64,000 nucleotides of DNA, taken from the NCBI RefSeq assembly GCF_003255815.1, contig NC_037683.1, positions 80,756,782 to 80,820,781 of the forward strand, given 5' to 3'. Shown here piece after piece: positions 23,398 through 35,830 of the stretch. Numbering within the stretch: the stretch's first letter is position 1; each line of letters opens with the position of its first letter. The translations under genes were made by a program, and so were the position numbers. Origin of the DNA: Theropithecus gelada (taxonomy: Eukaryota; Chordata; Mammalia; Primates; Cercopithecidae). The notes beneath the pieces were generated by a model. That model did not search any database. It saw only the letters and a list, made by a program, of their open reading frames with translations, and was not told the DNA's origin.

Positions 23398-23885
23398 ACA
23401 ATGAGAACACTTGGACACAGGAAGGGGAATATGACACACCAGAGCCTGTTGTCGGGTGGAGGAAGGGTGGAGGGATAGCATTGGGAGATATACCTAATGT
23501 AAATGATGAGTTAATGAGTGCAGCACACCAACATGGCACATGTGTACATATGTAACAAACCTGCATGTTATGCGCATATACCCTAGAACTTAAAGTATAC
23601 TAAAAAAAAAAAAAAAAAGAAAATCATCAGGAAGAGAAAATACATTTACAGTACTGTACTGTATTTATCAATACTCTATGTTATCTGTTTACAAGATCTG
23701 ACACAGCAGGCAACCACAACTGCAGACCTCAATCTATAGTACACATCAAGCAGTTCAGCATTTTCTTATAAAGTCATGACTTTTCTCTGCTTCTTGGGAG
23801 CATTTCAGGCATCACTAGTAGCACTTTGCATGGGTCCCATGGCGTTGTTCAAGGTTTACAGTATTGTCATTATAAAATGAAAATA

Positions 23886-24935
23886 AAGCTCTTAGGCCCT
23901 CAGGCAGAATGAAATGGACTACCTGTGGCAAGAGACCCCAGAAAACGTTTTAAGCTATATTCTACAGCTATGGCAAGACAAGAGGTCAGTCATGCCTCAA
24001 CGTTCACTTATCTCATTAACCACCTCAAGACTTTCCTACAATTAAAGAAAAACTGGTTCCTAAAAAACTATATCTGGAAGATATAAAAAACTATATCTGG
24101 AAGACTTCTCCTGCAACCTCAACAGACTATCTGACATTGTGGTCCACCTCCCTCCTGCCTGTATCAAAGTTTCACCCTTACACCTGGCCAGCCTTGCAAA
24201 GTGTTCCATCCTAATAACTGTCCACCAACCACAGACAGATTCTGACCAGTTTACAGAAACTGCACACTAAGTGCCTTTATGCCCTGTGTTTCACCTTTTG
24301 GTGTATAGAGCCTAATTTTACTGTATTTGAATGTTAAGTCTCCACCTTAAAGTGAACATAGGTTGTATGCAATATATGTGTTTCACTATGCATATGTTAG
24401 ACTCCCTCATAAATATTAACAAGATGCTCCTATAACCTACTGAATATATGTATAGCTAATCTTATTAGGCATAAATCTCAGCATCTCTCCCTTTTGTCTC
24501 TGAAGTGCCTGCTTTTGGTTTTGGCCAGAGACTCCTCTTTCCCATCTGCAGGTTGTAACCCTTTATAAGAAATAAAGTTGGCTGGGTGCGGTGGCTCACG
24601 CCTGTAATCCCAGCACTTTGGGAGGCCGAGGTGGGAGGAGCATGAGGTCAGGAGTTCAAGACCATCCTGGCCAATACAGTGAAACCTTGTCTCTACTAAA
24701 AATACAAACATTAGCTGAGCTTGGTAGTGTGTGCCTGTAGTCCCAGTTACTCAGGAGGCTGAGGCAGGAGAATCGCTTAAACCCAGGAGGTGGAGGTTGC
24801 AGTGAGCCAAGATCGCACCACTATACTCCAGCCTGGCAACAGAGCGAGACTCCGTCTAATAATAAATAAATAAATAAATAAGTTCTCCTTTCTCTAAATG
24901 TATAGATCTTATGGTTTTAAGTTGGCACAATGAAA
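23886..24935 (+). mobile_element. LTR-like insertion within Tigger, class unresolved
   Basis: Non-Tigger sequence from about 'ataaagctcttaggccctcagg' to 'gatcttatggttttaagttggca', interrupting Tigger homology. A promoter/poly(A)-like arrangement near its end ('ggttgtaaccctttataagaaataaag' ... 'ttctcctttctctaaatg') suggests a solitary LTR in plus orientation. AATGAAA occurs at both borders, but clean TG...CA ends with a matching short duplication are not obvious. Contains a 23-bp tandem duplication at 24061-24106 and an Alu at 24580. Confidence 0.5.
24580..24881 (+). mobile_element. Alu inside the LTR-like element
   Basis: Forward AluS-like copy from ggctgggtgcggtggctca to 'gagcgagactccgtct', with tail (AATA)n. 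Flanks share aataa(a)gtt, a plausible target-site duplication. Third nesting level at this locus. Confidence 0.93.
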
Positions 24936-25481
24936 GTTACACAAGAACCAAGAAAGATCACTTTTTACTGCTATATGAAATTTACTGGAGAGGCAAAATG
25001 CTCACACGGAGATGATTAGCATCACATGGTGCTTTAAGCAGATACTTGCAATATTTGAGCAACAGGAGTGGCTACGAAATTGTTACAATAGTACAGTATG
25101 TACTACAGTTAATTTTATGCAGCTATGATTTAATACTGCATCTTTATGTTTGTTTACATTTCTCTAGACTATAAATGGTACCATATATGGTCTGTGTTTG
25201 TATGTGTGAGTTTTGATAAATTTTAACTGTTTATAATAGATTTGTATATATTTTATGGTAGTGCATGATAAAACAGACCGATATCTACGTATATTTTATG
25301 CATTCATGGTATACTTTTTTCTTAATTTTTTCAATATTTCTAGTCTATAGGGATTCATTTGCAAGTTTTTTCAAATTGTCACAAATCTCCAAAAAATTGT
25401 CTAATGTATTTACTGGAAAACAAATCCACATGTAAGTGGATCTGTGTAGTTCAAACCTGTGTTGTTCAAGGGTAAACTGGA

Positions 25482-26125
25482 TAATTTTAAAACGTTAAAC
25501 TGGTAAATTTTATTTTATATATATTTTACCACAATTTTTCAAATGTATTTTAAACAACAAAGAAAAGAAACCCAACCCAACTTGTAACATTCCTACTTAC
25601 TTCTGATAGGCAAGATATTAGAGATAATACAATCAGGGTGACTTCCTTGCTACCACTCAAACATATCCCAAAAGTAATCCTGAACTCCATACAGAATTTT
25701 GGAACACAGTTGGAAATTAAACTAAAGAGTAAATGTTTTTCAATCTCCACCAGTTCAGGGTATTATAGAGGGGTGATTTCTTGAGGAATATTATTATAAA
25801 CATATCATGTTGGGGAATTGAGATGTTAAAGTTTTAGCAAAATTGAAATTGTTAGGTTTGGCATATTCTATTTTGAGTAAGGAAACAAATGAAACCCTGT
25901 ATTCCCCCAATGAATGGCTCCTCTTTTTATAATTCTGTTACTAAACCTACAAGCAAAAGGCAGTTAAGTCAACAAGTAGGAAGTCTTTGCTCCTGATGAG
26001 TCAGTCTTAGGAACCAATATGCCCTTCGGGAATGCTATTAATTCATTCTCCTAGGGAAATACAGATGTTGTGGGTCAAATGTTGGTTGCCAAAACTCATC
26101 AGAAGTTTTTGTTGTTTTTTCTTTT
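25482..26125. other. Intergenic DNA, nothing recognised
   Basis: AT-rich. No supported gene or repeat. Confidence 0.5.
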
Positions 26126-26128
26126 TCT

Positions 26129-26352
26129 TTTTTTTTTTTTTTTTTTTTTTTTTTTGATACAGGGTCTCACTCTGTCACCCAGACTCCAGTGCAGTGGCAT
26201 GATCATAGCTTACTGCAGCCTCGACCTCCTGAGCTCAAGCAATCCTCCTGCCTCAGCCTCCCAAGTAGCTGAGACCACAGGTGTGTGTCTCCACACCTGG
26301 CTCATTTTTGTATTTTTTGTAGATATGGGGTCCCACTATGTTGCCCAGGCTC
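26129..26352 (-). mobile_element. Alu (AluJ-like), minus strand, 5' part missing
   Basis: Poly(T) then the reverse Alu ('cagggtctcactctgtcacccagac', 'gcagcctcgacctcctgagctcaagcaatcc', 'gtagatatggggtcccactatgttgcccaggct'). Stops before the 5' end of the left monomer. Flanks share 'ctcatcag' (26095 region and 26350 region). Confidence 0.92.
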
Positions 26353-26389
26353 ATCAGTATTTTTGACAAATGACCACATGTACTAAATT

Positions 26390-27640
26390 TTTCTCCAATA
26401 TTTTTCAATTCGGAAATAATTACATTCTTACTAAGAATATGTAAAAATCACACAGAGAACTTTCATATACCTTTAGTCAGTTGCACTAATTTTTGTCATA
26501 TTGCCATATTTTCTTTTTCTTCTGCCAATATTCACTTTATCATCGGTTTCTTTTATTAACCATCTGTGAACACTCCTTTTCTCAATACTTTAGTATGTGT
26601 TTCTTAAGAGCAAGGGTATTCTTTTACAATGCTACACTAGTTATACAATTCAGGAAATCCAAAATATGTAATAATAGTTTTATCTAATCTACCACCCATA
26701 ATCCAGTTTTGTCAATCATACCAATAATGTCTTTTAGAACATTTTTCTCTCCTGTACAGGATACTGTCAAGAATCACATATCGGATTTTATATGTTACAT
26801 CTTTTCAATCTCTTTAAATCTGGAACAGTTAGTTCCTCAGGCTTTCAGCAGGGGTCAACTATTCTATAGAATGTTCCTCAGTTTGAGGTTGGCTGATGTT
26901 TCCTTGTGATTAAATTCAAATTGCATATAGTACATATATTACTACAATATACTACAGAACACCACATGAGGTGGTGTTGTGTCCTCAAAATATCACATCT
27001 GGAGGCACACAAGTCCGTCACTGGTGATATTAATTTTTACTACTAGGTAAAAGTGTTGTCTACTTTCTCCACTATACATTTACTACATTCCTCCCTTGCA
27101 TCTAATAGGTAATCTATGAGTAGACATTTTAAGATCACGAAAATATCATGATCTGCATCAAAATTTACACCCTAGATATAGTATCCACTGATGATTCAAG
27201 CCTAAATTAATCTTTTTGTGATTTTTTCCAACCACACCACTCCCTCCATATTTATAGGTTACTATTCTACCTCAAGTAAAAGCTTCCTTTCTCCCCTATT
27301 TTTATTTATTTATCTATTATTTATTATCAGTATAAACTTGTGAATTATTTTATTCAATGGATTTCCGTTAATTACTGTTCTTATTTCTTTTGATGCTCAA
27401 ATATTTCTAAATTTGGCCAGCTAGAACCCCTTCAAGCTGATTCCTATAACCTTTTGACAGGTCCTCATTACTTTTTATGAGGACTTTTTTACTTTCTGGC
27501 ATAATAACATGTTCCAAGCTTATCTTTTACTTTCTCTGTTCTAGTTGGAATCACTCATTTCTCAAAGGAGCTCTGGTTCATTTTCTTTTTTCACAAATTT
27601 GTATATATTGAGATAGAACTATTTCAGTGTTTTTGATGAC
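26390..27640 (-). mobile_element. Old L1-derived sequence (L1M-like), probable
   Basis: Long T-rich stretch with fragments I associate with old L1 3' regions: 'taagagcaagggtattcttttacaatgctacac', 'atctggaacagttagttcctcagg', 'agaatgttcctcagtttgaggttggctgatgtttccttgtgatta', 'ggaggcacacaagtccgtcactggtgat'. Orientation is inferred from the T-rich plus strand. Subfamily not determined. Confidence 0.5.
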
Positions 27641-27689
27641 TGACTAGTTTCATTTTCATACCTCTTTTGTATCATCATTAGAAATCTTT

Positions 27690-27922
27690 TAAGGAACATA
27701 CTACAGCATGTGGAAAAGATCTGAGCTTTGGAACGAGACCTGAGTTTGAACACTGGCATTAGCACTTGCTAGCTGCAAGAACCTGGGCAAGTTACCCAAC
27801 TTCATTAAGCCTTCGTTTCTTCCTCTTTAAAGCAGGCAAAATAATGACCACCTCACAGTGTTGTTATGAGATTTAAGCTTTAAATGGCCTCAGAGCCTGA
27901 CACATAGAAAGTACTCAGTAAA
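27690..27922 (+). mobile_element. MIR SINE, near full length
   Basis: Textbook MIR order: 'gtggaaaagatctgagctttggaacgagacctgagtttgaac', 'tagctgcaagaacctgggcaagttacccaac', 'cctcacagtgttgttatgagattt', 'cctgacacatagaaagtactcagtaaat'. Confidence 0.9.
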
Positions 27923-28139
27923 TTTAAGTTACTTTTTCCTCTTTTAGTTACAGCACTTTAAAATCTTAATGTGATTACTTCTCTCCCTACCCCTTCCATT
28001 GCTTCCTATGAAACCCTGGAATTGTTCATTGAAATTTGCCCATAATGTCTAATTCTCACTTCAGCCCATCAGGATTTCTTGGCGTAGGACACATGCTTAA
28101 TAATCCCCCCTCCTTGTCTCTTCCGTTTGTTATTTAGAA

Positions 28140-30470
28140 TGAGAAGCAATATGGTGTGGAAGACAAAAATCACTTGATTATATAAAAATATGCAGACAAA
28201 GCATTTGATGAAGTTCAAAGACCCCAGAGAGTTATGAATCTTAGGTTATTTCCTTGGCTTTAAATAGGCTACATATCATAAACCTACACTAAGCATCACA
28301 TGTAACAGAGAAATGTATTCCCAATAATATTGGATACAAGACAAGAATTCCTGTTATCATTTCTCCACTTAACATAGTACAAAAAGAACTAACCGCTGTA
28401 GGTAAGAAAAAGACATTAGATGTGTAAGGATTAGATGGGGAAAGTAAACTTATTATTTTCAGACAAAAGTATTATCCACACAGAAGATTCAACAGAATTA
28501 ACAAACTATTAGAATTAATAAGAGTTTGGCAAGGTTGTTATATTATAGGATAAAATTTACAAAACACAATAATATTCCTCTGTACTAGCAATGATGACCT
28601 CAACAATAAGACACCATTTGCAATAGTGACAGATTATAAACAGTCTAGAAATCAACAAAAAAATCTTTGATTTTTATAGAATAAAACTAAAGAAAATTCT
28701 GAATAAATGGGAAGACATCAACTCTTTGAAATGTAAAAGATGACATGTCAAAGTAAAGGTGTCAGTGCTCCCCAAATTAATCTGTACATTCGAAGCAATT
28801 CCATCAAATTTGCAAAAGGATTTTTTGAGGAACTCCACAAATTCACTCTAAAATTTGTATGGAAAAGTAAAATTTCAAAAATAGCTAAAATAGATAAGCA
28901 AGGAGAGGAATACTCACTTCATCAGACATTGAGACATGATGGAGCCATAACAATAGCATGGTGCTGAATCTGAACCATTGGAGAAGAACAGAGGTCTTAG
29001 AAGTAGTACTACATGTACATGGGGACTTCATAAAGATAAAGGTGGAACCACAAAACCTGCAGAAAGGATGGATCGTTTGTAAATTGCGACCAGAAAGTAA
29101 ATTACTATGATAAGGCAAAATAATGTTAGACCTTATAACTTACATGAAACAATGAAAAAGTGTGCTTTGAATGGATTAAAGACATAAGTGTAAGAGGTAA
29201 AATTATTTTTAAAAAAATAAAATAGAGAAGAGGCCAGGCGCAGGGATCACACCTGTAATCTCAACACTTTGAGAGGCTGAGGCAGAACCGCCTGAGCCCA
29301 GGAGATGGAGACCAGCCTGGGCAACACAGGGAGACCCAGTCTCTACAAATAATTCAAAAGTTAGCCGGGCATAGTGGCGCTTGCCTATAGTTCCAGTTAC
29401 TTGGGAGGCTGAAGTGGGAGGATCACTTGAGCCCAGGAATTCAAGGCTGCAGCGAGCCTTAATTGCACCACTGCGCTTCAGTCTGGGTGACAGAACAAGA
29501 CCTTGTCTCAAAAAAGAAAAAAAGAAAAGGAAAAGAAAGAAGGAATATAAAGAAAATATAAAAGAAATTTTAAAGAAAATGTAGAACAGTATGTTTTTTA
29601 TATAAGAGTGAGGTAAAGACTTCTGGAACAAGAGCCTAAAATCTCAAACTCAAAAGATTTTTTTTAATTGATGTATTTGATTCTATCAAAATAAAGAACA
29701 CCATAAACAAAGGAACAAGTGAATGAGTCTGGGGGAAAATATTTATGACATACAAAACCACCAAGACCTTAACACCTATAATATACAAACAACTCCAGAA
29801 AATCAACAGGAAACAGGATGTGAAACCCAATTTTTAAAGGAACAAAGTATTAAATAGTCAATTCTCAGAAAGGGGAGTGCAAGTAACTAAAATATATTCA
29901 GAAATGCTCTAACTCTTTATTAAACAAAGAAATTTAAATGAAAATAAGATTATTAAAATAGAAAAAAAATTAAAAATTAGATAATTCCAGAGATGGCAAG
30001 ATGTAACAAGACAGGAAATCTACTGTACTGTTAAGAAAACTGTAAACTGATATAGTCATTCTAGAAAGCAATGTATCCTGTTTGGCCCCCAAATCCCCTC
30101 CTGGGTCTATATGTTAGAGAAATTATTGCACAACTTCATAAGGAGGACTGTATGAGGTTGTGATGTGGTTTGTGGTAGTGGATCTAAAGACAAACTTGGT
30201 GACCCACAGTAGGAGAATAGTAAAATACAGTGGATGCAATAGTGACTGCTAAGGACTGGGCTTAAGGAGGAATGAGGAGTTAGTGTTAGATAGTCAGAGG
30301 TACAGCTTGGGAAGATGAAAAAGTTCTGGAGATGTATAGTGGTGATGAGTGTAGAACAATGGGAATGGATCTAATGCCACAGAACTGTACACATAAAAAT
30401 GAAGTAAATTTTTAAATTTTTATCATGTAGATTTTACAATTTTAAAAGGTTTTTAAAAGAGAGTGAATGC
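28140..30470 (+). mobile_element. Old L1 (L1M-type), plus strand, interrupted by an Alu
   Basis: ORF2-region and 3' features across 28140-29220 and 29560-30470: 'atatgcagacaaagcatttgatgaagttcaaa', 'ccaaattaatctgtacattcgaagcaattcc', 'cacaaattcactctaaaatttgtatggaa', 'aaataaagaacaccataaacaaagg', 'gatgaaaaagttctggagatgtatagtggtgatgagtg'. Heavily mutated, with no usable ORF. Confidence 0.82.
29232..29555 (+). mobile_element. Alu (AluJ-like) in old L1
   Basis: Forward, 'ggccaggcgcagggatcaca...gagcccaggagatggagaccagcctgggcaacacagggagaccc', followed by an A/G-rich tail (aaaagaaaaaaagaaaagg). Diverged, older type. Confidence 0.92.
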
Positions 30471-32524
30471 ATATTATGTAATACCTTAACGGAGTTAAAA
30501 ATGAGGGAACTATAGTTATAGCAACATCAATCTCAAAAACAGGATTGAATGATAAATTAAAAACAGAAACATGTTCCAAACAGCACTCAACATTTTCCTA
30601 TGATCTTAAAGATCATAGTAAAGATCAGCTTTAAAGATTCATTATCAACACATTAGTTTGGAAACATTGCAGGGAGGAGACTAGGAATGGAGATTAGGGG
30701 GAAAATACTAGAATAAGAAGGGTGTTACATAGGCCAGTGATAAATGACAATAAGGTATTATGAACTGAGAAGTTTATACCTTCAGTTAAAAAGAAATGAT
30801 ATCATATACATTAAAACCTTTGAAAGGATATAAAGTTTTACAGTTTATAGTTCGTTATTTCCTTTATTTGAGGAAGCATGAAATGAACCAAAATAGATTT
30901 CATTTCTAAATTTTTGGATCTTCAGTGCATTCTAAGAAATAGTGATTTATACATTGGCTACGCATCACACACTGGAAGTTCATCTGTATTTTATGAGCTT
31001 TTATATATCTCCAGTGATCCCTCATTACTACAATTTTTTTCTTTCCTCCTTTTTATACCTGTTCCAGGCACAGCCAGATTAAGGGTGAGTCAGACAGGAG
31101 TCGCCTGGGGTGCTAGTATTTAAGAGGTGCTAAAAAAATCACTGGAATTATAGCAAGATGGAAAAAATTATTTTCCTAGCACTCTTGTGACAGAGAGTAC
31201 TTTGCGAGGTTAACAAGAATCCAGTTATAAATTGTGTGGGGTGGGGCTGCGTGTGGCCCCACTTCCAGGAAAATACATGAATAATAATAGGGGTTGTTTA
31301 AACTCAGGGTCACAAGGCCACAATGTAGAGTAGTGCACAACTCCAGATGTCATTTACATATGACCTGCAAACTGTTCATGGTGACCCTGTTTAAAGTGCC
31401 TCCTTAGGAGGGTGATTAAACCATTTGAGTGAACAAATATCCTACTCAATCGGAGTGCAGGGCTTTTGCTTTCCACCCTGGATAATCATGTTTGGTACTG
31501 GAGTTTCATTGATTGGGAAAAGTGAGGAGATGCTGAGCGCCACTGCCAGTGGTCTTTCTTCCCCATCCTTCTTCTACACAGCCTGGATAAACATGGGATG
31601 CATATTTTAAAACTATCAAGGCACTAAGTTATTAGGTTACCCGGGGAGCCACCTATTTATGTCTGGCTCTGCTTCAAAAAGAAAAAGGACAGAATCACAG
31701 AAGTTGCTCCATTTGAGAACGCTGAAGCCCAACTCTCACTCCCATCCTGGGGCAGGCCTTTGGAGTCTAACTGTGCCCTTCTGCTGGCCATCCTACTTTA
31801 AGTGGCAGAAAGAGGTGGAAGCGGTGCGTGGCAGTCAAGGGATACTCTATGGATTCCACTTGCAAAGGAACAAAGCTAGCATGGCTGTGGGTAAAACCCA
31901 GGTTGTTCCTATTTTTGATAAGAGGGACAAGTGTCTTTATTTGATCCTAAGTCTTAGGAAAAGGAGATAAGCCACTACTAATTTCCAGAGGCATTTTGGG
32001 ATATCAAGAGAAGTGTTTGTTTATTTTTTTGTTTGTTTGTTTGTTTTTCTGAGCATATCTCTGTGGGATGTTAGGCAACTCATAATTCTTTAACCTTTGT
32101 TAACTCATTTAACACCGCTTCATCTGAGGAGTAAAATAAGCATTTTAAAAGCTTTTTCAGATTACCAGATAATGATTAGGGTTCCAACAGTATTCTCATA
32201 CATCAGTTAGCAATTTTCCTTAAAGTATTCCAAAACTTTTTGGCTCAGTTCACATATTAAATTGTTCAGTAACTTGTGTCGTGCATCAAGCCCTTCACAA
32301 TGTCATGCTCATCGACTCCTCAGAAAGACTTAGAAGCTGAAACAGTTCTTAGTGAAAAACGATCTCTTCTGGTGACATCCTAGCATCCCTGAGTTTCATT
32401 TGCCAATGAAACAAATCTTCATTGAGTGCCAGGCACTGTAGCAGGTGATGACGATGCCCTCGTGGGCCCCGCTCCGGTGACACTGGGTTCTGGTAGTGTG
32501 GTTTTGAAGAAGGAACGCTGGATT
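30471..32524. other. Intergenic DNA, mostly unassigned
   Basis: No supported gene. Holds an imperfect inverted repeat (31297-31313 / 31381-31396, core gtgaccctgtttaaa) with an 67-base loop, possibly a small old DNA transposon, and a (GTTT)n run near 32018-32045. The ORF at 31659-31970 (103 residues, basic ends) has no recognised domain. Confidence 0.45.
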
Positions 32525-32540
32525 AAGACTGGACATCCAG

Positions 32541-32832
32541 GCCGGATGCAGTGACTCACGCCTGTAATCCCAGCACTTTGGGAGGCTGAGGCAGGCAGAT
32601 CACGAGGTCAGGAGTTCAAGACCAGCCTGATCAATATGGTGAAACCCCGTCTCTACTAAAAATACAAAAATTAGCCGGGCGTGGTGGCGTGCACCTGTAT
32701 TCCAGCTACTCAGGAGGCTGAGGCAGGAGAATCGCTTGAACCCGGGAGGTGGAGGTTTTAGTGAGCCGAGATCACACCACTGCACTCCAGACTGGGCGAA
32801 AGAGCGAGACTCCATCTCAAAAAAAAAAAAAA
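32541..32832 (+). mobile_element. Alu (AluS-like) with perfect 16-bp target-site duplication
   Basis: Complete forward Alu with poly(A). AAGACTGGACATCCAG flanks it at 32525-32540 and 32833-32848. Confidence 0.96.
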
Positions 32833-32952
32833 AGACTGGACATCCAGACATTCCAGGCTACTTTGCCCATCATCTCCTGTTCCCCAACCCATGCCTATCT
32901 CAAAATGAAGATGTCAGACCAGATGGCCTCAAAGGTCCTTTCCACTGTTTGA

Positions 32953-33263
32953 ATTTGAATTTATTTATTTATTTATTTAGAGACAGGGTCTCACTCTGTC
33001 ATCCAGGCTGGAGTGCAATGGTGCGATCATAGCTCACTGCAGCCTCGAACTCTTGGGCTCAAGCAATCCTTTTGACTCAGTCTCATGAAGAGCAGGGACT
33101 ACAGGCACACGCCAACACTCTCAGCAATTTTTTTGTGGGGGAGGGGGTTAGAGACAAGGGTCTTGCTATGTTGCCCAGGCTGGTCTTCAACACCTGGGTT
33201 CAAGCAATCCTCCAGCCTCAGCCTCCCAGACTGGGATTACAGGCGTCAGCCACCATGCCCAGC
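32953..33263 (-). mobile_element. Alu (AluJ-like), minus strand
   Basis: Starts with (ATTT)n, then 'gagacagggtctcactctgtcatccaggctggagtgc', ending 'ggattacaggcgtcagccaccatgcccagcc'. Near full length. Confidence 0.93.
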
Positions 33264-33356
33264 CTGAATATGAAATTTTGAATGAGACTTTAATAAATAC
33301 TTTGCCACCTTTCTTGTATGTAATGAGTTTTTTAAAGTAGACACCTACATCGAAGC

Positions 33357-33545
33357 ATTGAGCTAAGCATTTTACACACACTTTTCTTATTCATGCTCCT
33401 CACAGTCCTCTAAAGTCAGCACTTAGAGTCCCAGTTTTTAGAGCAGAAACTTCTCAAGTACCTTCCCTAAGGCCACATAACTAGCAAGAGGCGGAATGGA
33501 ACACAACTCAGGTCTTCTGGGACGCAACTCCAGACCTTACACTGT
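33357..33545 (-). mobile_element. MIR SINE, minus strand
   Basis: 'tgagctaagcattttacacacac', 'ttcatgctcctcacagtcctct', 'aagtaccttccctaaggccacataactagcaagaggcggaatgg', 'aactcaggtcttctgggacgcaactccagacc'. Matches the reverse of MIR. Confidence 0.8.
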
Positions 33546-35214
33546 CTTTGCCTTTTCTAACAGTCTCAGGTTTGTCCCTGTGGCAGGTCTCAGTGGTACA
33601 GCTTTGCGCAGTTCAGCCACTTACTTTCCTCTGTGAAATGAACAGCCTCCTCAGGACGATGCCTTTGTACCATTCTCCATGCAACTGAGCCCGCCAGCCT
33701 GGAGGCAGCTCTTTCCCAAGGTGGGCGGAATGCAGGATGACTGACAGCAGCCCCGCGCATGCTCCTGGAGTCTCTCCCCACCGAGCGCCCAGAGGCGTTC
33801 CCAAAATTTACATGCTCCATTTAAAATATAGATGCTGAAGCACCAGAATTATACATCTGCTCCCTTGACTTTTTAACCGAAGAGTGCTAGTTTATTGCCG
33901 AGCTTAAGGATAAAAGAACAAGAAATGAAAGTTGGGTTGCATTTTTTTTTTAAGTTTCCTTCCCCGCTAAGTACAATCAGATGTTGGATTCTCAGCCCGA
34001 TGCTGAGTGGATGCTCATTTCGCTTTGACTCTCAGTTTATCAGCTCTTTCTTGAGATAACACTTTTCATCACACACACAAACAAAAAAAAAAAAAAAAAA
34101 AGAAGGGCCCTTCCCTATACGAATATTTTTAGTTAAATGCATCAAACAGCCCTAATTTTGTGGTGCCAAGAAAAAAAGAAAAAGAAAAAGAAAAAAAAAA
34201 CAGGAATGATACTGAAACTGATATGAGGCTTTGTAGGGAAACAACTGTCCTTTCATCTCTGGATACACAGTTTATCTTTGACCCTGGAATACTTGCTGGA
34301 ATTCTTGGCGAAGAGCACCTATTTAGAAATCATCTAAGACCTGAAGAGCTCCATCATGAACCAGAGATCAAACGCCTTTTATGTTCTTTTCTGGTCTAGG
34401 ATTAAAACTTCAGATCTATTATATTTTAATGCACAAATAAAGAATCAATCAGGGGAATCTGCAGCTTCAGCAAACACTTCCATCCAAAAGAACAAGTTAT
34501 TTGTGATATAAAACTCAGCGAGTGTCTCTGTTGAGTATCGCAAAGATGGTGAGATGGAATGAGTTTCTTTGAAGAGCAGTAAGGGAAATGAGTGAGTCAG
34601 TGTCTTAACATGCCACTTCATTGGAAGCAGAAGATGCCAAAGTGCTCATATTCATCCCTGGCTCTAAGAAATGTGTGTTCCTTTTGGGATACATGGCACC
34701 AGAAATTTCTCTGCATCTTTCCCACAACTTTCTTTTCCGGCCAAGAGAATTTTTTTTTCCTGGGTCTGAGGTTTATATACAGTCTCCAGGTGTATCACAG
34801 AGTTCCTCCAGGTTTCTGCACCTAGAAGATCAGCACAGAAGCATATCAGATCAGGTGTGCAGGGTTTTTAAGAAATGCAAAGAAATGCCTGGGCACCCAG
34901 AGATAATTAGAACCAGCACACTGTGGTAGGCACCAAATAAGAGTCTAACTGGCTTTTTTTTTTCCCCTTGGTCTCCAGTAACCTTATCTACGCCTTGTGC
35001 CTGCATCTTACTGACCAAGGTTAACTGGTCCAAGGATGACACTCTACCCAAGCCTGACCAGTCAGAGTTTTTTCCCAAGATGTTTAACCACACATTTCTT
35101 ACTTTTGGGTAGGGGATGCGGGGAGCAGAGGGCAGCAGCAGTGACCTGTTACTCCTGAAAAATATGACTTTAATTTGGCCCAATGGGAAGGTAACAACCC
35201 TCCTTTTCAATTAA
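33546..35214. other. Intergenic DNA with A-rich runs; source of a templated insertion
   Basis: A-runs at about 34084-34103 and an (AAAAAG)-type run 34168-34200. No gene. A slightly GC-rich stretch lies near 33680-33800. Bases 34517-34569 are the apparent template for the inverted copy at 35911. Confidence 0.5.
34517..34569 (+). repeat. Source arm of a 53-bp inverted duplication
   Basis: Matches the reverse complement of 35911-35963 at 51 of 53 positions. One of the two differences is a CpG here (atcgcaa) that reads as TpG/CpA in the other copy, consistent with CpG decay in the copy. Confidence 0.9.
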
Positions 35215-35830
35215 AAAAAAATCAGGTAGTTTTGAGGTATAATTTATATACAATAAAACTCACTAATTTTAAGTGTACAATTCAACATATAATTTTAATA
35301 TGATCTTTAGAAAACCATTTTAGTGGGATATTATTGACCTACAAAAGGCTGTACGTATTTAATATGTACAAATTGTTAAGTTTGTGGATAAGTGTATATC
35401 CATGAAACTATCTATGCCATGAATTTATCCATCACCTCCAAGATTTTCCTCCTGCTTTCTTATTAATTATTATATTTTTGTGATAAAAACACAAGAAAAT
35501 ATTATCCTCTCAGCAAGTTTTTATTGTATATTTTAAATATACAATACAGTATTATTAACTATAGGCATTATGCTGTACCATAGATCTCTAGGACTTATTC
35601 ATCTTATATAAATGAAACTTTGTACCCCTTGACTAATACCTCTCCATTTCCCCCTCCCTGCAGCCCCCGGAAAATGTATACAGTTTTATAGCCCCTATCA
35701 CAATCATAATATACAATTTCATCACCCCCAAAATTTCTTTGTGTTCCTTTGTAGCCAATCAGCTCCCCTACCCCACCTTGGCCCCTAGCAACCACTGCTA
35801 TGTTTTCTGTCATTATAGTTTTACCCACAG
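35215..35830 (-). mobile_element. Old L1-like sequence (L1M-type), probable
   Basis: 'ttgaggtataatttatatacaataaaactcac', 'aagtgtacaattcaacatata', 'tttctttgtgttcctttgtagccaatcagctcccctaccccaccttggcccctagcaaccactgctatgttttctgtcattatagtttt'. Recognised as a common old L1-associated sequence. Strand and subfamily uncertain. Confidence 0.45.

Larger units (their letters stand above)
17641..23616 (+). mobile_element. Near full-length L1PA retrotransposon with 14-bp target-site duplication
   Basis: Order: 5' UTR (17641-18648, starting ggagggtggttccaagatga), ORF1 remnant, ORF2 remnant, 3' UTR, poly(A) ending about 23616. AAGAAAATCATCAG flanks it at 17627-17640 and 23617-23630, so both ends are original and the insertion is not 5'-truncated. 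It cannot move on its own: ORF1 lost its ATG and ORF2 carries stops, frameshifts and an internal deletion near 23245. Intermediate-age L1PA by eye. Confidence 0.96.
17435..25481 (-). mobile_element. Tigger2-like mariner DNA transposon, minus strand, split by later insertions
   Basis: Pieces at about 17435-17640, 23617-23885 and 24936-25481. The right end, read on minus, is cagtttacccttgaacaaca followed by 'ggtttgaactacacagatccac', the Tigger2-type terminus. Internal landmarks include 'gactattgttgactagaagcc', 'tacagtactgtactgtatttatc' and 'gcaaaatgctcacacggagatgattagcatcacatggtgc'. Any transposase is decayed beyond recognition. It hosts an L1 (17641-23616) and an LTR-like element with its own Alu. 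The family number is from memory. Confidence 0.8.
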
